From positions 1 to 28,556 of the IMG/VR virus record IMGVR_UViG_3300020445_000049: a stretch of 28,556 nt of DNA; one strand, 5' to 3'. A program made the translations under genes and the position numbers. Positions within the stretch are counted from its first letter, which is position 1. Each line of letters starts with the position of its first letter. This DNA is from a virus. The notes under the pieces were generated by a model. It worked only from the letters and a program-made list of their open reading frames with translations. It ran no database searches and was not told where the DNA came from. Shown piece by piece: positions 9,501 to 18,500 of this stretch.

Positions 9501-12500
9501 TTCTTATCCAGTCCTGTTGTTGGTGCTGCTGTATCAATAGGATTCTCAACAGCAATGCCAGCAATTTTATATTATTCTTTAGAAAAGGGTGGATATATTA
9601 GTACTGCTGATAAAGATGTTAATAATTATTCACGGATAGTATTTACTGACAGTAAGTATTCTGGTGATTATAAGATATTTGATGTTACTGATGAAACCTT
9701 TAAATTCTCACCTAGAGCAATTCCTGAAGTATTGAGATATGAAGAAGATCAATGTGATAAGATTGAATATTCTAGTAAGTCAGACTCTGTATCTGGACCT
9801 ATAAAGAGTATAAAATTAATTTCTGAGGGGTCTAGTTATAAGAAAGTACCTAAATTTACTAAAATTAATAGTTTAAATGGAACAAATGCTAATATTGTAG
9901 CATTATCAACATCTATTGGTAGAATTAATAATTTACGAATTGTTGATATTGGTTATGAATATTCTTCAGATTCTACATTGAGACCCGAAGCATTTATTTC
10001 ACCTGTTGTTAGAATTGATGATTTAGACTATATTGAGCAAATTTCTGTTGTAGATACTGGACGTGATTACTTAAGTCCTCCTGATTTGATTCTATACAAT
10101 CCAGAATCTAATGAGGTTGTTGATAGTACTTCATTAGAAGCTATTGCTCCAAATCAAGGTGTTTCTGACGTTGAAGTTATTGCTCCTATTAATGGACTAG
10201 ATTCTGTAACACATAGAGTTATTGCTGTTAACAATTCCAATGGAATTGGAATTAATTCCATGACTGTTGATGGAACTGAAGCTACTTGTGTTATGGAAAC
10301 TCCTATCAATGGATATACTGAAGCACCATTTGCTGTTAATGATGAAATTTTTGTTGAAGGTATACAGTTATTTGGAGAAACTGGTATTGGTACTCAAGCC
10401 TCATCATCTAGTGGTATATCAACCGATGGTGAAGGTTGGAATTCTTCAGATCATAATTATGAATATTTTAAAGTTACGAGTTATATTTCATCAAACCCAG
10501 ATGTTTTAAAATTTGATTTAGTTGGTTTAACGACTAATCCAGGTATTGCTAAAACTTATCAATCTGGTTATGCTAATATTGTAAACAGGAATAAGTTACC
10601 AGTATTCGCACCTATTCAAAAAAGATCTAAGTTCTTACAAGATGAACCAATATTGGTTAAAGAGAATCAAACAGGTACTTTCCAGAAGAAAGATCTTAAG
10701 GTAATAGAAATTAGAGAAGATTTTATTAAAACAACTGGATTATATAATCTTAGAGTTGGAGATAGAATTGCTGGACAATATAGTGGTGTTACTGCTAGTG
10801 TTACTGGAATTACAGCAAATACTGCTAAATTTGATGTTAGTTTCTCAAATAGAAAGGAAATAGGTTGGATTAATAATACTGGAATGTTAAATGAAGACTT
10901 CCAAGTAATACCAAATAATGATTATTATCAGAATCTATCATACTCTGTTAGAAGTTCTAAAACTTGGGAAACATTTGTTGATCCTCTTAATAGGGTTATA
11001 CACCCCTCTGGATTGAAGAATTTTGCCGATACGTTGTTAGAGACCAATGTTGATGTTCGGGTGGGTCTGGGATCCACAGAAGCATCAAAGGCGGTGATTA
11101 TACTTGATGTATTTGGTGAGAAGAGAGTAGATACTATTAATGACTTTGATCATGTTATAGATTATGATGCTAGAGATAATAAATCTAAGTTTATTGATTT
11201 CAAACATAAGAAGTTAACAGATTTTACTAAATGTAAAACAAATAGGGTTTTGATTCATGATGATATAAGTGGAAGGTTCTCAAGTAAAGGAGGACAGGAT
11301 CAATATACTGAAATAGAGGAAATTAATACAAACTTTACAAAGTATCATATACAAGTTGTTGATGCTGATACTTTTGATGTACAATTTACTGATTTAATCA
11401 CTCTTACTTCGACTAATAATGCTTATATTTTAGAAAGATCTACTGATTATTCAAATAATCAATTAGGTGAATTTAAGACTAATGTTGATTATTTTAATAG
11501 AAAAACATTAGAATTTACACCATCTGAAAAATTTGAAAAGGATTTTGATATTAAAGTTTTAAAAACATCATTTAATACTGATACTATATCTGATGGTTTA
11601 CAGGAAATTGGATCTATAGATCTAATTGGTAAAAATGTACAGGTTGCTGCTGCTCAAACAGCGATGAGTGGTAATACTGTCATTGTTACTGGTACAACTA
11701 CAACCAATATTTCACAATTCTCACCTACAGATTTCAACGCATTCTTTGCTAATGTTATGGTTAAAGATGATGCTTCTGGTGAGTTAGATTATAATGAAGT
11801 TATTGTTAATTTTGATGGTACAGACACATATATTACAGAATCATATACTGACGTTTTAGGTGTTACATATAGTTCTAGTGCTAATAGTAAAGTTGGTGTA
11901 TTAACTGCTAGATTTGATTCTGGTACAATTTACTTTGATTGTATTAATGATAGAACATCTAAATTACTTGTTAGTGCCAATATTGTTGGATTGGGTACTA
12001 CAACTGCTGGTATAGGAACATACAGGTATAAAGTTCCAGGACAACCAGACGGATCTGAAAGAACAGTAAGATATGAGTCAAACTATAATGCGGTAGATAA
12101 TGGAAATTCAATACCTGTTTTCACTCTTGACGGTACTGTTGATAGTTCAGCTAAGTGTTTACTAAAAGTTACTTCTGGGCAGAATAGTGCCATACATCAA
12201 GCAATCGTTATTCAAGATGTGAATAATGATGCTGTAACTGTTCAGTATCCTCATGTTGCAATCGGTGATCAAAGTGGTATAGGTACGTTTGGTACAGTTA
12301 CAGATACAATAAACAATACAGTTAGATTCGATTTCTATCCAGATGCAGCATATTCTTCTTCAACAGTTGAGGTTCAGGCTTATTCTGAGATATATCAAAC
12401 TGTTAATGATTTTGAGAATGAACCACCTCTTTTACAATTTGGTCCCGTAAGTACTGAATTGGTATTATCATCATATGATGGTCTTAATGGAACTAGAGGA

Positions 12501-15500
12501 AATAGAGTTAATTTTGATCTTAAGCATGAAGGTATTCCAATTTATTATAAGACATTTAATCCAGATAGCAGTCAACTTACTGTTTCTGCTGGTGCTGGAA
12601 CAACCTTCACTATACCAGATCATTTCTTCAATACAAATGAGAAATTAAATTATAATCCATATTCAACATTTATTGGTGTTGCTGCAGCACCTTGTGGTAT
12701 TGCTCAAACCACAAATAACCTTGGTCAATTGGTTACTGAAATGCCTTCAGAGGTATATGTTAAAGCATTAACACCAGATACTTTCCAATTATTCAGTAGA
12801 AAGGATTATATTGCTACTGGATTGCCAATAGAAGTAACAGATGTTGGTGGTGGTAATGCCCATAAACTTGAAATGGGTAAAAAGATAAGCAAGACTGTTA
12901 TTGGTCTTGATGGTATTATTCAACAACCAGTTACTTATACTTCAATTAGTCATACACTCCCAACTACTATCGGTATTGGATTATCTCAATTTGCTTTAAG
13001 TGGTATTAGTTCAGTACAACCAAGAGATGTATTGAAGATTGATGATGAATATATGAAAGTTGAAGAAGTTGGACTTGCTGAATCTGTAAGTGGTACAATT
13101 AATTCTTGGAATGGAACTATTCCAGTAGTTAAGGTTAAGAGAGGTTCTCTTGGAATCTTACCTACAACTCATAATTCTGGAGCTAATGTTCAGGTATACA
13201 GAGGATCTTACAATATAGTTGATAGTACAGCATGGTTCTTAGATCCACCTAAAGGTAATACTAGAACTAGAAGAAATTTAACTAATTTGCCTTATGTTAG
13301 AGCAGAATTTAGTGGAAGAACTTTCTTAAGAACAAATTATGATACCAATATGGTATTTGATGATATTTCTGATAACTTTACTGGAATTGGAAGAACTTAT
13401 AGTTTAACTGTTGGTGGTGCTAATACTTCTTCTGGTGTTGGTGTAGGAAATGGTATTCTGTTTATTAATGGAGTATTCCAGACACCATTAACACTTAATA
13501 ACTTAGGTAATAACTATGAAATTGAAGCAGATGTTATTTCTGGAATTTCTAGTGTAACATTTACTGGAATTAGTTCTGAAAATGGACAATTAATTCAATC
13601 TGAATTTGATATTAACCAGAATCAGGTTCCAAGAGGCGGTATAATCGTTTCTATGGGTTCTACTACTGGTGTTGGTTATGCTCCACTTGTAGGTGCTAGA
13701 GTATACCCCAAATTACAGAATGGATCTATAGTTAGTGTTACTGGTACTGGAACATCAATTGGACCAATAGGTGGTGGTATTCAAACTGCCCATTATGATA
13801 GTAATATTGGAATAATAACAGTTACTACTAATGAGGTTCATGGATTTGGTTTACAGAGTCCAGAGACTGTTAAGTTAGAGGGTCTACATTTTACTTGCCC
13901 AACATACACTATTGGTCAACCTATTACTGGTACAACATATGATCCAGCAACAGGTGATATGGTGATAAAGATTGTTGGTCATGGACTTTCAAATGGTGAT
14001 TCAGTTAAACTAAAAGAAGAATCAATTACATTTAGTTGTGGATTTGGTGGTGCTACTGGTTCTGCTGCTGAAAAGTCATACCCTAGAAAGACTGATCCTG
14101 CTTATGACAGATATATGTACATATCTGATGTTACTAATGATACTTTCAAGGTTAATGTATTATTTGGAATAACACCTACCAATACAGACGCACACACCTT
14201 TGTTGGAGCAACTCCTGATTGTGTTCAATCTCTAAACTATGTTGGAGTTACTACATCAATATTCCAAGATCATGAAAGATCACTTCCATTAGTTGGAGTT
14301 AGTTCTGCTAGAAGTTTCCAAGTTAATGTTGGTATTAATAGTATTCCACATATTTACTTGAAGGGTGGTGAAGTTTGGCGTTATGAGAATGAATTAACAT
14401 ATGGTTCTGGTTATCGTGAACCAGTTTCTATTGCTGTTACAGATATTGCTTATGATCATAAATTCGTAAAATCTGATGCTGATTCAATTACAGCATACAC
14501 TGGTGGATTCATGGGTCAATCATTGACACCAACAGCTATTGATTATACTTCACATAGTGGTGATTTATTAATGACCCTTGGTGAACATGGAATAGCAGGT
14601 CCAGTAGACATAACTGTTCAGGATGCTCAGTATGATGCTAGAGTTGGTATATTAACAGCTACTGCTGGTACACATTTTGATGTTAGTGGTGCTACATATG
14701 ATCCTACTACAGGTATTATGGTATTAACTATTGGTACTCATAGTTTAGATACCAATGATAAAGTTAAGATTAAGCCAAATTCATTAACATTTAGTTGTGG
14801 ATTTGGTGGTGCTACTGGCACGGCTGCTCAAAAGTCATATCCAAGAGCATCTGGTTCTGGTAATCCTAGTAGTGGACCTGACCCTGCTTATGATAATTTC
14901 TTAAATATAACTGCTGTAGATACTGTTGCTGGAACAATTTCTGTAAAAGTATTAGACACAACCCCATCATCAAACACAGATGTTCATACATTTGTAAGTG
15001 CTCTTCCTGAAGCAGTGTTTATTCCAAGAGTCTTTACTAATAATGAGCAAGTTAGATTTGCTGATAATTCTATAACATTTAAATGTGGTATGGATAATAA
15101 TGCCACTACCCATTCATATCCAAGATCAACAGATCCAGCAAGTGGTAAGTGGTTAATAGTATCTAATGTAACCCCAACACATTTTGAGGTTAATGTGGGT
15201 ACAAGTCCAATTGTAGGATATACACCAACAACAGGAACTACATATGATCCATTTACTGGATTAATGGTGTTGGAGATTGGTACTCATACCTTAAAACAGG
15301 GTCAAAGTGTTAGATTGGATCCAGAATCAATATCATTCAGTTGTAACTATGGTAGCGGTGGTACAAAGTCTTATCCTAGAGCTTCTAATGATCCATTCTA
15401 TAATACTGCTATTCCTATTCAGTCAGTAACTGATACTACTATTACACTACAAGTATTATCCACTGTACCTTCTACTAATACAGATGTTCATACATTTGAA

Positions 15501-18500
15501 GGTGCTACTCCGAATGCTGTTAAAGCTGGTGGATTCTATCCTCATACATTTGATTCTTCAACTGCTAAAGGTACTGAAGCAACAAAATCTCTTAAAATTG
15601 CTACAAATTCATTAACATTTACTTGTTCTAAAGATGATCATGATGGTGAGCATACTTATCCAAGAACAACTGATCCAGCATATGATGTTTTCTTACCAAT
15701 AACAGCAGCGACTCAAAATACACTTATGACCAATGTAGGTCCTGGTGGTGGTGCTGGTACTGGAGCAGTTATAACTGCTAAGATTGCTGATAATACTCAT
15801 AAATTTGTAAACGCTATTGGTACTCACATATACAAGAGTTCTATAAGTGATGCTGTTACTATTGGTAGCACTAAGAAGGATGTTACTAATGCTGCGTATA
15901 CTCCAAGTACTGGAGTATTGGTATTAACCATAGGAACCCATACTTTCAGTACTAGTGATACTGTAACTATCGCACATAAAGCACTTAAGTTTACTTGTGA
16001 TGCTGATAATCATGCTACAGAACATGCTTATCCAAGAACGACTGATCCAGCATATAATACAGCGTTAACAATTACTGCTGTAGATCAATCTGGTGGTACT
16101 ATTACATGTAATGTAGGTATTCCAAGTCAATATGAAGGTATAGAAAATTCTGGAGGTGCTTTAACTGCTGATACTGTTGATTACGATCCACAATGTGGAA
16201 TCATGACTGTTACAACATCTGCTGCTCATGGACTTACTGCTGCTATTATTAAGAATTCAACAAACGCAGTATATAATCCAAATGTTGGTATATTAACTGT
16301 TACTACTAATACGAATCATGGGTTTAGTAATGGTGATTATGTTAAGATTGCTGAAAATTCATTGATATTCAAGTGTGCTAAAGATGGATTCTTAAGTGAG
16401 CATAGTTATCCAAGAAAAGGAGATCCATTGTTTAATACATGGACACCAGTTTCAAATGTAACTCCTAAGAAGTTTGAGGTTCAATGTTTACCTTCCGTAC
16501 CTTCAACAAACACATCAGATCATAGTTATGAGAGATCTGAAGCTGGAAATATTATGGGAGCAAATAGTACAGTTAAATTTGTTGGCGGTTCCTTAACACT
16601 TACATGTAATAAGGATCGTCATGCTACAAATCATTCATATCCAAGACCAACTGATCCTGTTTGTGGTTATGAAACTATCTACGGTCCTACTTACAGTATT
16701 TCTCCAGTAAACAGGGTTAGATTACAGTCTGGTACATATACATTCACTTATAATACTACAGTTGTAGGAACGAGTGCTACCAGTTCACTTATAGTTGGTA
16801 ATACAAGATATAGTATTGGTGCATTAGCAGTTGATACTGGTTCTGCACAAGTATATGAGATAGAGGTGGGAGAACTTAGAACTGTAGGTGTTGAAGGTGT
16901 TGAAAGTACTACTAAGTTTAGTGTTAATGTTGGTAGATCTCCATATGGAACTGGTGGATCTTTAGAATTTACTGTTGTAAGTGGTGGAACTGGATATGTT
17001 AATCCTGAAATTATCACTCCACAACCAAATTATGAAAATATGCCAGTTAAAGGTGTATCTAGATTGGGTATTGGAAAAACAACAGATACTGGAGTTAATC
17101 TTCTACTTAACTTACAAGTAGGTGCTGCACAAACTTCTGTTGGAATATCTTCTACATTATTTGAAATATCTAATTTTGATATTGCTAGACCAGGACATTC
17201 GTTTAAAATTGGTGATAGATTTACTCCAATTGGAATGGTTACATCAGCAGAAGTTGAAGAACCATTAAAAGACTTTGAATTGGAAGTTGTTGAAATATTC
17301 AACGATTTCTTCTCCGCATGGCAATTTGGTGAAATTGATTTTATTGATGATATCAAATCAATGCAAAATGGAATTAGAAGAAGATTCCCATTATTCTTCA
17401 ATGGACAGTTATTGAGTTTTGAAAAGGATGAAGCAGATCCATTATCTTCAGATATTAATTTAAATGCGGTTCTCTTGATATTTGTGAATGGTGTACTACA
17501 AACACCAGGAACTGCTTATCAGTTTGAAGGTGGAACCACATTTACGTTTACTGAAGCACCAGATACTGGTGATAAGGTTGATATATTCTTCTATCTTGGA
17601 CAAAGAGGTATTGATGTTGAAATTATTGACATTCAAGAAACTATAAAACCAGGTGATGATGTAAGAATATATCGCCATCCATCATTACCAGATTCAATTA
17701 CACAAGACAGAGAAAGAGTTGTAAAAGAAATTCTAACTTCTGATTTGATTGAAACTGATGTATATTCTGGTTTAGGTATTAATGAAGATGATGATAAACC
17801 AGTTAGTTGGACTAAGCAAAAGGTTGATAAGGTTATTCAAGGATCTTTAGTTTCTAAAGCAAGAGAATCTATTGAACCTTGCGTATATCCAACTGCGAAG
17901 ATCATTTCAGATGTTAATGAAACTTCTGGTATTGGTCTAGGATTACAGGATGGAATATTTGTAGATGATGCTGAATTCTTCTTCTATGAGGAAGGACCGC
18001 TTCGTATTCCTAGTTCTGAAAGATATGGTATTACAGTTGATGCTATTGATACATTAATGATGCCAGTAGGTGGTGAGAAAAGAGCAGCAGCAGCAGAAGT
18101 TGTTATTGGTACTGCTACATCACAGGTTAGTTCAATAACTATCACTGATGGTGGATCAGGTTATACAGTTGCTCCTACTATTAAGATATCAGCTCCACCA
18201 ATGATTGGTGTTGGAATAGGAACTACTGCTACAGCAACAACAACAATTGTAAATGGTTCTGTTACATCAGCAACTGTTACTAATGTTGGATTCTATACAG
18301 GAAGAGTACCAAATGTTATTATTGAAAGTCCTACTTATGAGACAGAAAAAATTGAGTTATTTAAGTTTGCTCAAGGATTTACTGGAATAATCACAGGTAT
18401 TGGAACTGCTGTTGGAAGTGGTGGACATCCACTTGCTATTAAGTTCTTCTTTAAGACTATTGATGGAAATCAGGCAGGTGATTTAAGAATTGGATATCCA

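Noticed and set aside
10267-10509. Leucine-rich + strand open frame inside gp7
   Set aside because: It is an out-of-frame shadow of gp7, has no ribosome binding site, and its high Leu and Lys content follows from shifting the gp7 codons.
13929-16671. CRISPR-like or non-coding tandem repeats
   Set aside because: The repeats are in frame, conserved at protein rather than DNA level, irregularly spaced and without uniform spacers, so they are protein domains.
17030-17401. Minus-strand open frame of 123 codons opposite gp7
   Set aside because: The gp7 frame here is clearly coding (conserved NGV and GD segments nearby). The reverse frame is open because gp7 avoids certain codons, and it resembles no known protein.
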